45,433 nt of DNA, taken from contig CABSBF010000015.1 of assembly GCA_902475855.1 (NCBI GenBank), positions 1-45,433 of the forward strand, in the 5' to 3' direction. The position numbers were made by a program, and so were the translations under genes. Origin of the DNA: an uncultured Eubacteriales bacterium (GTDB lineage: Bacteria; Bacillota; Clostridia; Oscillospirales; Oscillospiraceae). Positions 15,014 to 23,701 of the stretch are shown one piece after another (the stretch's first letter is position 1; each line of letters opens with the position of its first letter). Below the pieces are notes generated by a model, which was given only the letters and a program-made list of their open reading frames with translations, made no database searches and had not been told where the DNA came from.

Positions 15014-15055
15014 AAAACCCCCGGCGGGCCGAGAAAACACTCGGCCCGCCGGGGG
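15014..15055 (-). terminator. Terminator of thyA-folA
   Basis: A 16-bp perfect stem (15018-15033 with 15040-15055) and a six-base loop. On the minus strand it is followed by TTTT (complement of 15014-15017). Confidence 0.85.
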
Positions 15056-15102
15056 CAGCGCATCGTAAGGAGGCGCCGGTCGTCCGGCGCGCAGGCGGCA
15101 GC

Positions 15103-15606
15103 CTACAGCGGCAGCGGCTCCTTGTTTACATAATCTATGAACTGATACTTCGTCCCGCCGGACTCCAGCAGCTCCGACGTCCACACGGGCGCCCAGCCGG
15201 GCAGCCGGTCGAGGTCAGGGAAAAAGCGGTCGGCGGGCAGGTCGCAGAACGTCCGCGTCAGGCGCACGCGGCCGCAATAGGGCAGCAGCAGCCGATAGAT
15301 GCTCTCGCCGCCGATGACGCACAGCTCATCCGAGGGCAGCATCCGCAGCAGTGCAAGCAGCTCCGCCTCGCCGTGCAGCACCTCCGCCCCCGCCGGGGAG
15401 AAGGAAAAATCTGCGGAAAGCACCAGATTCCTGCGGTTTTTCAGTGGTTTCCCGCCAGGAAAGGTTTGCAGTGTTTTGCGCCCCAGAATGACGGTCTTTC
15501 CCTCGGTCAGTGCGCGGAAGCGCTTTAAGTCCTCCGGGATGGCCACAAGCAGACGATTTTCAAAGCCGATGCCCCAGTCCGGGGTCACATTTACAATGGC
15601 TTCCAT
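15103..15606 (-). CDS. folA: Dihydrofolate reductase
   Basis: NADPH-dependent reduction of dihydrofolate to tetrahydrofolate (167 residues, normal length). It shows GIGFENRLL near residue 12, PEDLKRF with the acidic active-site residue, ILGRKTLQTFPGGKPL, and the cofactor loop VIGGESIY. It follows thyA after 9 nt, which makes sense because thymidylate synthase generates the dihydrofolate that this enzyme recycles. Confidence 0.95.
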   Translation of the reverse strand: MEAIVNVTPDWGIGFENRLLVAIPEDLKRFRALTEGKTVILGRKTLQTFPGGKPLKNRRNLVLSADFSFSPAGAEVLHGEAELLALLRMLPSDELCVIGGESIYRLLLPYCGRVRLTRTFCDLPADRFFPDLDRLPGWAPVWTSELLESGGTKYQFIDYVNKEPLPL

Positions 15607-15615
15607 GCGGCGGCC

Positions 15616-16446
15616 TCAGATCGCAACCGGGATTTTCTCCCGGAAATCGTGGTAGCGGTAATTTTCCACCCGGAAATCATCCACGGTGAAGTCATAGAAA
15701 TCTTTCACTTTTTTGTTTACATAAAATTCAGGCGCAGGGAGCGGCTCAAGCTCCAGAAGCTTCTCGACCAGCGGCACGTGGCGGTCATAGATGTGGCAGT
15801 CGGCGATCACATGCACCAGCTCGCCCGCCTCCAGCCCGGACACCTGCGCCAGCATATGCACCAGCACGGCGTACTGCACCACGTTCCAGTTGTTCGCGGT
15901 GAGCATATCCTGCGAGCGCTGGTTCAAAATGGCATTGAGCGTGTTGCCGCTGACATTGAAGGTCATGGAATAGGCGCAGGGATACAGCGCCATCTCATGC
16001 AGGTCACTGAAATTGTAGAGATTTGTCAGGATGCGGCGGCTGGCCGGGTTGTGCTTCAGGTCAAAAAGCACGCGGTCGACCTGATCGAACTCGCCCTCGG
16101 GATAGACGTGCTTCACGCCGAGCTGATAGCCGTAGGCCTTGCCGATGGAGCCGTTTTCGTCCGCCCAGCTATCCCAGATATGGCTGCCGAGCTGATGCAC
16201 ATCGTTGGATTTTTTCTGCCAGATCCACAAAAGCTCGTCGATGCAGGAGCGGTAGTACGTCCTGCGCAGGGTCATGATGGGGAATTCCTTCTTCAGATCG
16301 TAGCGGTTAACGACGCCGAAAACCTTGACCGTGTGCGCGGGCGAGCCGTCCGGCCAGTGCGGGCGCACCTCGCGGTCGGTGTCCCAGACACCCTCGGACA
16401 GAATCTTTCGACAGGTTTCTTTATAAACATTGTCTGCATAGCTCAT
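15616..16446 (-). CDS. thyA: Thymidylate synthase (ThyA type)
   Basis: Methylates dUMP to dTMP using methylene-tetrahydrofolate. It is 276 residues, with the nucleophile Cys157 in ALYPCAYSM, the RRTYYRS phosphate-binding arginines, QRSQDML and DCHIYDRH, all in the expected order. GGAGGG precedes the ATG. It is the first gene of a thyA-folA unit driven by a promoter whose -35 box overlaps the abrB stop codon. Confidence 0.97.
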   Translation of the reverse strand: MSYADNVYKETCRKILSEGVWDTDREVRPHWPDGSPAHTVKVFGVVNRYDLKKEFPIMTLRRTYYRSCIDELLWIWQKKSNDVHQLGSHIWDSWADENGSIGKAYGYQLGVKHVYPEGEFDQVDRVLFDLKHNPASRRILTNLYNFSDLHEMALYPCAYSMTFNVSGNTLNAILNQRSQDMLTANNWNVVQYAVLVHMLAQVSGLEAGELVHVIADCHIYDRHVPLVEKLLELEPLPAPEFYVNKKVKDFYDFTVDDFRVENYRYHDFREKIPVAI

Positions 16447-16469
16447 GGCCGTCCCTCCTGTTCTATTGC

Positions 16470-16498
16470 AGAATAGCAGAAGCGGCGGCGTTTGTCAA
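16470..16498 (-). promoter_or_regulatory. Promoter of thyA-folA
   Basis: On the minus strand TTGACA (complement of 16493-16498), a 17-nt spacer and TATTCT (complement of 16470-16475). The -35 hexamer contains the abrB stop codon TGA. Confidence 0.8.
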
Positions 16499-16740
16499 TC
16501 CTCGGCGGCGCAAAGCTGCTTCCGGCAGGGGCGGCAGACGCAGCGGCCGCGGAAGGTGAGCAGCTCGCTTTCTCTGCCGCAAAAGACACATTTTGCCGTC
16601 GATTTCCGGATAAGGATCTCCTCTCCCTCCAGGCGAACCTCCACGAGGTCGCGCTCCGCAATGTCCAGCTCGCGCCGCAGCTCAATCGGCAGCACAACGC
16701 GCCCCAGCTCGTCCACACGGCGGATCATTCCGTTTCCCAT
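16495..16740 (-). CDS. AbrB/SpoVT-type regulator with C-terminal zinc knuckle
   Basis: 81 residues. The N-terminal swapped-hairpin DNA-binding domain is complete (MIRRVDELGRVVLPIELRREL, then LEGEEILIRK). It is followed by a short CVFCGRE ... CVCRPCRKQLC segment whose paired cysteines look like a zinc-binding knuckle. AbrB-type proteins are dimeric transition-state regulators. This cysteine-tailed form is common in clostridia, but its targets are not known to me. A consensus promoter lies upstream. Its location ahead of thyA-folA does not show that it regulates them. Confidence 0.88.
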   Translation of the reverse strand: MGNGMIRRVDELGRVVLPIELRRELDIAERDLVEVRLEGEEILIRKSTAKCVFCGRESELLTFRGRCVCRPCRKQLCAAED

Positions 16741-16761
16741 GGCAACGCCCCCTTTTCTTTT

Positions 16762-16790
16762 ATTTTATCATGCGATAATTTCCCTGTCAA
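16762..16790 (-). promoter_or_regulatory. Consensus promoter of the AbrB-type gene
   Basis: On the minus strand TTGACA (complement of 16785-16790), a 17-nt spacer and TAAAAT (complement of 16762-16767), 22 nt upstream of the start codon. Confidence 0.85.
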
Positions 16791-16861
16791 TATGCTTTTG
16801 AGAAGCCATTCCGCATTTTGCACGGAACTGCCGCATAGATTGTCCGCGGAGGTGTTGTTCC

Positions 16862-17443
16862 ATGGTGATGGGTGTGATCTGGATGGTTCTGGTCGTGACG
16901 GCGGTGCTCGCGGCGGCGCTGAGCGGACGGCTCGGCGTGCTTTCGCCCGCGGTCATGGAGGGCGCGGCGGACGCAGTGAGGCTGGCGCTGTCACTTGCGG
17001 GACCGCTGTGCCTGTGGAGCGCACTGGCAGAGCTGATGGAAAAGGCGGGGGCCCTGCGCACGCTGGCAAGGCTGATGCGGCCGGTGTTCCGGCGGCTCTT
17101 TCCGCAGGCCAGCCGCGACGAGACCGCCATGGGCTATCTGTGCGCCAACGTTTCTGCCAATCTGCTCGGGCTCGGAAATGCCGCCACACCCATGGGCATC
17201 GCCGCGGTGAAGCGGATGCAGGCACTTTCCCGCACGCAGACCGCCACGGACGAGATGTGCCGTCTGATCGTGATGAATACGGCCTCCATCCAGCTCCTGC
17301 CGACCACGGTCGCGGCGGTGCGTGCCTCGCTGGGCGCGGCCGCGCCCTTTGACATTCTGCCGGCAGTGTGGCTCACCTCGGCGCTGTCGGTCACGGCCGG
17401 ACTGCTGGCGGCGCAGCTTTTCCGGAGGTTTTTCCATGCTTGA
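16862..17443 (+). CDS. spmA: Spore maturation protein A
   Basis: 193-residue membrane protein of the nucleoside-recognition (Gate) domain family. It shows RPVFRRLFP, ANVSANLLGLGNAATPMGI with its near-invariant GLGNAATP, and IVMNTASIQLLPTT. SpmA and SpmB are needed for spore core dehydration in Bacillus. GCGGAGGTG lies upstream of the ATG. CATAGATT at 16834 resembles a sigma-E -10 box, but I see no convincing -35. The gene overlaps spmB by 8 nt. Confidence 0.92.
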   Translation: MVMGVIWMVLVVTAVLAAALSGRLGVLSPAVMEGAADAVRLALSLAGPLCLWSALAELMEKAGALRTLARLMRPVFRRLFPQASRDETAMGYLCANVSANLLGLGNAATPMGIAAVKRMQALSRTQTATDEMCRLIVMNTASIQLLPTTVAAVRASLGAAAPFDILPAVWLTSALSVTAGLLAAQLFRRFFHA

Positions 17444-17942
17444 CCTGCTCATTCCCCTGCTGATGATCGCCGCCGCCTGTGCCGCGCTTGCAAAAAAGCA
17501 GGATGTCTACGGTGCGCTTCTGGAGGGCGGGAGGGCAGGGCTGCGGCTGCTCGTGTCCATCGTTCCCGCCCTCGTCGTCCTGCTGACGGCAGTGCATATG
17601 CTCCGTGCCTCCGGCGCGGCGGAGCTGCTGACCGGGCTGCTGGCGCCCGTGGCCGATGCGGTGGGAATCCCCGCCGAAACGCTCCCTCTGATCCTGATCC
17701 GTCCCATCTCCGGCAGCGCGGCACTGGCTGTGGGCGCGGATTTGATGGCCGTCCACGGGCCGGATTCTCTCGTCGGGCGGACGGCGGCGATCATGCTGGG
17801 CAGCACGGAAACGACATTTTACACCGTTTCGGTCTATTTCGGCGCGGCAGGGATCCGGAAAACGCGCTATACCGTCCCGGCGGCGCTGATCGCGGATGCG
17901 GCAGGTTTTTTCGCCGCGGCGCTGTGCGCAAAATACCTGTGA
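17436..17942 (+). CDS. spmB: Spore maturation protein B
   Basis: 168-residue partner of SpmA from the same domain family, with RPISGSAALAVGADLM and MLGSTETTFYTVSVYFGA, both characteristic. The ATG at 17436 lies inside the spmA 3' end and has CCGGAGG 8 nt upstream, so the two are translationally coupled. The hydrophobic profile predicts about four helices. Confidence 0.92.
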   Translation: MLDLLIPLLMIAAACAALAKKQDVYGALLEGGRAGLRLLVSIVPALVVLLTAVHMLRASGAAELLTGLLAPVADAVGIPAETLPLILIRPISGSAALAVGADLMAVHGPDSLVGRTAAIMLGSTETTFYTVSVYFGAAGIRKTRYTVPAALIADAAGFFAAALCAKYL

Positions 17943-18037
17943 GGAGGTTTCTGCACGCGGAACGGGACGGCCCGTTCCCTATGGGGTGCGGGGGAAGTTC
18001 AGAACCGTCCCGCGGGGGACGATATCGAAAATCCCTA

Positions 18038-18066
18038 TGGACTTTCCTCCTGTTTTTTGCTAGAAT
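18038..18066 (+). promoter_or_regulatory. Putative argS promoter
   Basis: TGGACT (18038-18043), a 17-nt spacer and TAGAAT (18061-18066), 29 nt upstream of the start codon. Confidence 0.5.
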
Positions 18067-18095
18067 ACAGAGAGAATCACAACAAAGGAGCTTTT

Positions 18096-19850
18096 ATGAT
18101 GGAAAAGCTGATGGAAAAACTCTCCCGTGCGGTCGCGGCTGCCTTTGAAGCGGCGGGTTATGACCCTGCCTGCGGAAAGGTAACGGTCTCCAACCGTCCC
18201 GATCTGTGCGAATTTCAGTGCAACGGCGCAATGCCTGCGGCCAAAACGGAGCACAAGGCCCCGCTGCTGATTGCGCAGGACGTCGCGGAAAAATTGCAGG
18301 ACAGCGCGGAATTCAGCGTTGCCGAGGCGGTCAGGCCCGGTTTTCTGAATCTGCGCGTCAAACCCGAATTCCTGGCGGCGCACATGGAGGAAATGCGCGC
18401 GCAGGAGCGCCTCGGCGTAACCGGAAGCATCCCCGCGCGCACGGTCGTTCTGGATTACGGCGGCCCGAACGTCGCCAAGCCCCTGCACGTCGGCCATCTG
18501 CGTCCGGCGATCATCGGCGAGTCCATCAAGCGCATCTACCGCTACTTCGGCGATAAGGTGATAGGCGACATCCATCTGGGCGACTGGGGCCTGCAAATGG
18601 GCCTTGTTATCGCGGAATTGCAGGAGCGTCACCCGGAACTGCCCTATTTCGACGAAAACGCAACCGAATATCCCGAGGGCGCACCCTGCACGGTTTCCGA
18701 GTTGGAGGAAATCTACCCCTTCGCCAGCGCCAAGAGCAAGCAGGATCCCGCCTTCGCCAAAAAAGCGCATGAGATCACGGCGCAGCTTCAGGCGCATCAG
18801 CGCGGCTATTATGCGCTGTGGCAGCGGCTGCTTGCCATCTCCGTAGCCGACCTGAAGCGCAATTATGAAAATCTGAACGTCAGCTTCGACGTCTGGAAGG
18901 GCGAAAGCAACGCCGAGCCCTACATCCCGCCCATGCTTGAAAAACTCGCCGCCCGCGGCGTGCTGACCGAGAGCGAGGGCGCAAGGGTCATCGAGGTCGC
19001 CGAGCCGGGCGATAAGAAAGAAATGCCGCCGTGCATCGTCGTCAAGTCCGACGGCGCGACGCTCTACGCCACGACCGACCTTGCCACCATCGTCCAGCGC
19101 ATGGAGGACTATGCGCCCGATAAAATTCTCTACGTCACGGACAAGCGGCAGAACCTGCACTTTGAGCAGGTGTTCCGCGCCGCGCGCAAGGGCGGCCTTG
19201 TGCCGGAAGCCGTCGAATTGCAGCACATCGGCTTCGGCACGATGAACGGCAAGGACGGCAAGCCCTTCAAAACCCGCGACGGCGGCGTGATGCGGCTGCA
19301 AACGCTTATTGAGGACGTCACGGCCTACGTCGAGGCCAAAATTTCGGAAAACAGACTCGTCGAATCCGCGGAGGCACACGACACCGCGCGCATCATTGCC
19401 GTTGCGGCGCTCAAGTACGGCGACCTGTCCAACCTTGCGACAAAGGATTATATCTTCGATCTGGAGCGCTTCTCCGCCTTTGAAGGCAACACCGGCCCGT
19501 ACCTGCTGTATACCATCGTGCGCATCAAGTCCATTCTGGCGCGTTACGGCAAGTCTGCCGACCTGCCCGTCGTCCCGGCGGACAGCGAGAGTGCCAAGGC
19601 CTTGCAGCTCACGCTGGCGCAGATGCCCGATCAGCTTCAGATGGCCTACCGCGACTCCGCGCCGAACGCGGTCTGCGCCTATGTCTATGAGCTGGCGCAG
19701 GCAGTCAACCAGTTCTACCACGAGACGCGCATCCTCTCCGAGCCGGACGAGGAAAAGCAGCGCGGCTATATCGCCCTTGTCGCGCTGGCCCGGCGCGCCA
19801 TGGAGGAATGCATCGACCTTCTGGGCTTCTCCGCACCGGAGCGGATGTAA
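18096..19850 (+). CDS. argS: Arginyl-tRNA synthetase
   Basis: Class I synthetase, 584 residues. The N-terminal tRNA-recognition domain (1-110) is followed by the catalytic core, with the HIGH-type motif HVGH at 131-134 and YGGPNVAKPLHVGHLRP around it. ArgRS enzymes often lack a canonical KMSKS; here the loop reads GKDGKPFKTRDGG. The DALR anticodon-binding domain occupies the C-terminal ~120 residues. Two adjacent ATG codons (18096 and 18099) follow AAAGGAG; either could be used. Confidence 0.96.
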   Translation: MMEKLMEKLSRAVAAAFEAAGYDPACGKVTVSNRPDLCEFQCNGAMPAAKTEHKAPLLIAQDVAEKLQDSAEFSVAEAVRPGFLNLRVKPEFLAAHMEEMRAQERLGVTGSIPARTVVLDYGGPNVAKPLHVGHLRPAIIGESIKRIYRYFGDKVIGDIHLGDWGLQMGLVIAELQERHPELPYFDENATEYPEGAPCTVSELEEIYPFASAKSKQDPAFAKKAHEITAQLQAHQRGYYALWQRLLAISVADLKRNYENLNVSFDVWKGESNAEPYIPPMLEKLAARGVLTESEGARVIEVAEPGDKKEMPPCIVVKSDGATLYATTDLATIVQRMEDYAPDKILYVTDKRQNLHFEQVFRAARKGGLVPEAVELQHIGFGTMNGKDGKPFKTRDGGVMRLQTLIEDVTAYVEAKISENRLVESAEAHDTARIIAVAALKYGDLSNLATKDYIFDLERFSAFEGNTGPYLLYTIVRIKSILARYGKSADLPVVPADSESAKALQLTLAQMPDQLQMAYRDSAPNAVCAYVYELAQAVNQFYHETRILSEPDEEKQRGYIALVALARRAMEECIDLLGFSAPERM

Positions 19851-19863
19851 AAAACAGCAGACG

Positions 19864-19898
19864 CCGGCCCGTGAATCTCTTCACGAGCCGGTGTTTTT
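19864..19898 (+). terminator. argS terminator
   Basis: CCGGC and CGTGAA pair with TTCACG and GCCGG (one internal mismatch), followed by TGTTTTTAT. Confidence 0.8.
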
Positions 19899-19935
19899 AT
19901 CGGCGTCTGTCCGGTCGACAGGCTTTCCTGCACCG

Positions 19936-19969
19936 AAAAAATGCGCCGGGCGGGGAATCCCGCCCGGCG
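19936..19969 (-). terminator. Terminator of the ABC transporter operon
   Basis: CGCCGGGCGGG (19944-19954) pairs with CCCGCCCGGCG (19959-19969). On the minus strand the hairpin is followed by A and six T residues. Confidence 0.85.
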
Positions 19970-19994
19970 ATGCTTTGCTTTTCCCGGGAAATAC

Positions 19995-21629
19995 TCAGAC
20001 CTTCAGACTGCCGAGGCAGACGCATCTGCCGCTCTTGCGGTCGAAGAGCATGATGTTCTCACCGGAAACGCTGATCGGAACCTGCGCGCCGATGGTAAAC
20101 AGGGAGCTGCCGAATACCACGCCCGTCAACAGGAAATCGTCGATGCGCACCTTGATCGTGGACTCCATGCCGGTGGGCATAGCGCCGTAGATCTCGCCCT
20201 GAAGCCCGTTCGGATCGCTGATGTCCAAAAACTCCGGGCGCACGCCCAGGACGAAATCGCCGTTGGCGATCACCGGCTCATCCGCCAGAGAATCGTCCTC
20301 CTCGGTGACGCGGTCAATGTGATAGCGGAAGACCTCATCCTTGTTGCCCTTTTCTACCGCGCCCTTCTCGCCGGCCTTGCGCTTCTTCTCTGCCAGCAGC
20401 GCCGCCTCATCCGCGTCGCGCTGTGTGAACCATGCGGAAAGATTGAGCGCTTCCTTCGGGCGGAACACGGCCTTGCGGCCGCCGAGCAGCGTCAGCTCCA
20501 CCGAACCGTCCGGCATCTGCGTGCCCTTTGCCTCGATGAAGTTGATGGATGGATTGCCGACAAAGTCCGCGACAAACAGGTTCGCCGGCTTGTGGTAGAC
20601 GGACAGCGGCGCGGCATACTGCTGCAAAACGCCGTTATTGATCAGGCAGATGCGCGTGGCCAGCGTCATGGCCTCCATCTGGTCGTGGGTGACGTAGACG
20701 AAGGTGGAGCCGGTCTCGACATGCAGGCGCTGCAATTCATAGCGCATTTCCAGACGCAGCTTCGCGTCAAGGTTGGAAAGCGGCTCATCCATGAACAGCA
20801 CCGTAGGCTCCGGGGCGAGCGTTCTGGCGATGGCGACGCGCTGCTGCTGGCCGCCGGACAGCTCTGCTGGGTAGCGATCCATGAACATGCCGATCTTGAC
20901 GATGCGGCTGACGCGGCGGACGGTCAGGTCGATCTCTTCCTTCGTCAGTTTACGGGTTTGCAGAACGGGCTTGCCGTCCTTGCACCAGCGGTACTCGGCG
21001 TCGAGCGTGCAGCCCGCTGCCTCGGCCGCCTTCTTCCCCGCTGCGGCCTTCTCGCGCAGCGCGGCGGCCTCGGAGGTGAAGTCCCCGCCGTTTTCCGGAT
21101 GATAGCCAAGCAGCCGCTTGGCGGTGTACTGCGAGAGGGTGAAGGCGTCGATCAGCTTCAGGACGGCCTTTTTCTCATCGAGCTTGCCGCCGCGGTCGCG
21201 GCAGTCCTCGATGACCCTGGCCGCCTCCGCGGGCGCTTCCAGAAGCTGCGCCAGACGCGCGGCGTTCTTTGCCTCAAAATCGATGCGCTCCATCGGCTCC
21301 TTGATGTTCGACAGGCCGAAGGAGATGTTGTCATAGACGGTCATATTCGGCCACAGGGCGTAGTTCTGAAAGAGGAATCCGACCTTGCGCTTGTTTGCCG
21401 GGACATTGATGCCGGCTTCGCTGTCAAAGACGACCTTGTCGCCTATGGTGATGCGGCCGGAGGTGGGCGTTTCCAGACCCGCGATCATACGCAGGGTGGT
21501 GGTCTTGCCGCAGCCGGACGGGCCGAGCAGAGTGACAAAGGCGTTGTCCTCGATGACGAGGTTCAGATCCTCCACGGCGTAGAATTTGCCCCAACGCTTG
21601 GTAATATGTTCTAGTCTGATTTCAGGCAT
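19995..21629 (-). CDS. ABC transporter ATP-binding protein with unusual insertion
   Basis: 544 residues, against about 350-380 for the FbpC/PotA/MalK class. Walker A GPSGCGKT is at 36-43, the Q-loop Gln88 in FLFQNYALWP, the signature LSGGQ at 257-261, Walker B with DEP near 281, and His315 in YVTHDQMEA. The 168 residues between Q-loop and signature are about 115 more than usual. The extra segment is Lys/Ala/Glu-rich and mostly predicted helix, with RWCKDGKPVL near its end. A second charged insertion (about 400-440) interrupts the TOBE-type C-terminal domain. Core motifs are intact, so it should hydrolyse ATP. It is the last gene after SBP and permease, 3 nt after the permease stop. Confidence 0.9.
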   Translation of the reverse strand: MPEIRLEHITKRWGKFYAVEDLNLVIEDNAFVTLLGPSGCGKTTTLRMIAGLETPTSGRITIGDKVVFDSEAGINVPANKRKVGFLFQNYALWPNMTVYDNISFGLSNIKEPMERIDFEAKNAARLAQLLEAPAEAARVIEDCRDRGGKLDEKKAVLKLIDAFTLSQYTAKRLLGYHPENGGDFTSEAAALREKAAAGKKAAEAAGCTLDAEYRWCKDGKPVLQTRKLTKEEIDLTVRRVSRIVKIGMFMDRYPAELSGGQQQRVAIARTLAPEPTVLFMDEPLSNLDAKLRLEMRYELQRLHVETGSTFVYVTHDQMEAMTLATRICLINNGVLQQYAAPLSVYHKPANLFVADFVGNPSINFIEAKGTQMPDGSVELTLLGGRKAVFRPKEALNLSAWFTQRDADEAALLAEKKRKAGEKGAVEKGNKDEVFRYHIDRVTEEDDSLADEPVIANGDFVLGVRPEFLDISDPNGLQGEIYGAMPTGMESTIKVRIDDFLLTGVVFGSSLFTIGAQVPISVSGENIMLFDRKSGRCVCLGSLKV

Positions 21630-21632
21630 GGT

Positions 21633-23462
21633 TTATCCTCCTATTCCTTTGTCGAGGCTGGCGCCCGTGACTTTGTTGACGATGGTATTGCAGACAAGAA
21701 TGGTGACGATCAGGATCAGGTTGATGCCGCTGGAGAAGGCATACAGGCCCATCTCGTCGAAGTAGTCCAGCGTGGTCGAGAGGATGAAGCCCTGCACGCA
21801 CAGCAGCATGAACAGCGACAGCTCACGCAGGCAGGTCATGAACGGCAGCAGATAGCCGCTGATGATGGACGATTTCTGAATGGGGATAATGATGCGCGTC
21901 ATGCGCTTGTGCCACGGGATGTCCTGAATGACGGCCGCCTCCTCGATCTCGCCGGAGAGCTGAAGCATGGAGTTCAGCGAGCTGCGGCTGGCGAAGGGGA
22001 TGTACTTGACCGTGCCGACGATGATGAGCAGCGTATAGGTATTGAACAGATTCAGCTTTTCCGTGGAGAACAGGACGAAGAAGGCCGCGCCGACGGCGAT
22101 GGAGGGCATCAGGTAGGGCAAAAACGCCATGGAGTTGACATAATTCGCCCATTTACTTCGCCGGTTTTTCGACACCGCGTAGCCGATCATTGTGCCTATG
22201 GTGCCCGCAATCAGGGCGCAGCAGACGCTGACCAGGATGGTGCCGCCGAAGGCCCTCCAGATCGTCTTGTTATACAGGATGCCCTTCTGGCCGTACATGC
22301 CGTTTTCGGTGACGTTTTCCGAGGTGATCCACCACTTGGTCGTCAGGTTGGAGGCGTCGCCCGTGTAGAGGAAGGAATAGTCGCCGGGGTTCGGCAGGAA
22401 GGTCTCAAAGGCAAAGGAGGCGATGGGGAAAATGCTCGTGAAGAAAGTGATGAGCACAAGCAGCAGCGCGATGATGTACTTGCCCGCCTTGCCCAGATTG
22501 ATCTTGGAGATCTGGCCGGACTTGCCGGAGACGGTGGTGTAGTTCTTGCGGCTGTGCAGGGAAATCTGGTTCATAAGCATGATCGCCACGCCGAACACCA
22601 TCATGATGATCGCCAGAATGCCGGTTTCACCGGTGTACTTGTCATTCATGGACACGTACTTGGTCGAAAGGGTGTTCAGGCCGAGGTAGTGCGGCACGGG
22701 ATAGGAGCCCATGGCGCTGCCGAAAACCAGAAGGATGGTCGAGAGAATGGCCGGCTTCACCATCGGCAGGGTGATGCGCAGCATGGTCTTCCAGCGCGGG
22801 GTGTCGAGGATGGTCGCGGCCTCCTCCAGATTGGCGTCCATATTGCGGAAGATGCCGCCGATCAGGATATAGGCGAAGGGTGCGTAGTGCAGGCCCAGCA
22901 CGACGATGCTCGGAAACAGCCCCTTGCACCACCAGCCCGGCATAGTCACGTTGAACAGCGCCGCGAGCAGGCCGTTGGATGTGCCGGTGACGGCGTTGGA
23001 GTTGAAGAGGTTCTGCCACACGACGGCCAGCGTCCACTGCGGCATGATATAGGGGAAGATGAAGATGGAGCTCAGGTACTTCCGCCACGCCAGATTTGTC
23101 CGCGTGATGAGGAAGGCGAAAATGCCGCCGAAGAGGATGGACACCAGGCAGGTGCCGACCGCCAGCAGGACGGTGTTGAGAAGCGGCATCCACAGGTTCT
23201 TCGTGGCCATCTTGCTGGTGAAGAGGTCGATGTAATTGACGAAGGTATAGCCGTCCTGCTTCTGCGTGAGGTAGGCGTCGATCGTGCCGGGATGGATCTT
23301 AAAGGTATCCTTGATGATGGCCACGATGGGCGCGACCGTCGTGAAAGTCAGCACGATGCCCAGAAGCAGAAGGATGATATTATAGGGCTTGGAAAAGTAG
23401 GTTTTGAGCTTGTTCAGCAGAATCGTACTTTTGCTTGCCCGCAGAGGGGTTGTCTGGTTCAT
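21633..23462 (-). CDS. Fused double-domain ABC permease, FbpB-like
   Basis: 609 residues in two homologous halves, each with about six helices and an EAA loop that docks the ATPase: EEAATILDTPRWKTMLRITLP in the first half and EEAAVIQDIPWHKRMTRIIIP in the second. The layout matches FbpB-type permeases of the Fe3+/polyamine/phosphonate group. An extracytoplasmic loop separates the halves. The ATG at 23462 follows AAAGGAG. In the longer open frame the upstream part is Pro/Arg-rich noncoding sequence containing the hairpin at 23565-23607. Confidence 0.92.
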   Translation of the reverse strand: MNQTTPLRASKSTILLNKLKTYFSKPYNIILLLLGIVLTFTTVAPIVAIIKDTFKIHPGTIDAYLTQKQDGYTFVNYIDLFTSKMATKNLWMPLLNTVLLAVGTCLVSILFGGIFAFLITRTNLAWRKYLSSIFIFPYIMPQWTLAVVWQNLFNSNAVTGTSNGLLAALFNVTMPGWWCKGLFPSIVVLGLHYAPFAYILIGGIFRNMDANLEEAATILDTPRWKTMLRITLPMVKPAILSTILLVFGSAMGSYPVPHYLGLNTLSTKYVSMNDKYTGETGILAIIMMVFGVAIMLMNQISLHSRKNYTTVSGKSGQISKINLGKAGKYIIALLLVLITFFTSIFPIASFAFETFLPNPGDYSFLYTGDASNLTTKWWITSENVTENGMYGQKGILYNKTIWRAFGGTILVSVCCALIAGTIGTMIGYAVSKNRRSKWANYVNSMAFLPYLMPSIAVGAAFFVLFSTEKLNLFNTYTLLIIVGTVKYIPFASRSSLNSMLQLSGEIEEAAVIQDIPWHKRMTRIIIPIQKSSIISGYLLPFMTCLRELSLFMLLCVQGFILSTTLDYFDEMGLYAFSSGINLILIVTILVCNTIVNKVTGASLDKGIGG

Positions 23463-23564
23463 GGCACGCTCCTTTTCCGGGATGGTGCGCCGTGGAAAGC
23501 TGCGCACGGACGGACTGGGAAGGCTCTCAGCCCGCTCCTGCGCAGGCTTCCGCGGCGGAGGGAA

Positions 23565-23607
23565 GGCGCCCCTGGACGCGGCGGGAAATCGCTGGTCCAA
23601 GGGCGCC
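23565..23607 (-). other. Intergenic hairpin between SBP and permease genes
   Basis: GGCGCCCCTGGAC and GTCCAAGGGCGCC form a 13-position stem with one mismatch and no T-run. Such hairpins often protect the 3' end of binding-protein mRNA so that more SBP than permease is made; that role is inferred here. Confidence 0.55.
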
Positions 23608-23701
23608 GCGAAGTTTACTTTACGGAAACTCTGAACATATTTCCGAAAAACCGGTTCAGAACCTCCTGTTTTTCACGCTTTATGGCAAGCGCGGTCGGAT
23701 T

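Noticed and set aside
17943..18095. T-box leader ahead of argS
   Set aside because: The gap is too short and has no T-box sequence, specifier loop or terminator/antiterminator pair.
19941..21614. Long plus-strand frame opposite the ABC ATPase
   Set aside because: The minus-strand ATPase has all catalytic motifs; the antisense translation is His/Arg/Gly-rich with no domain.
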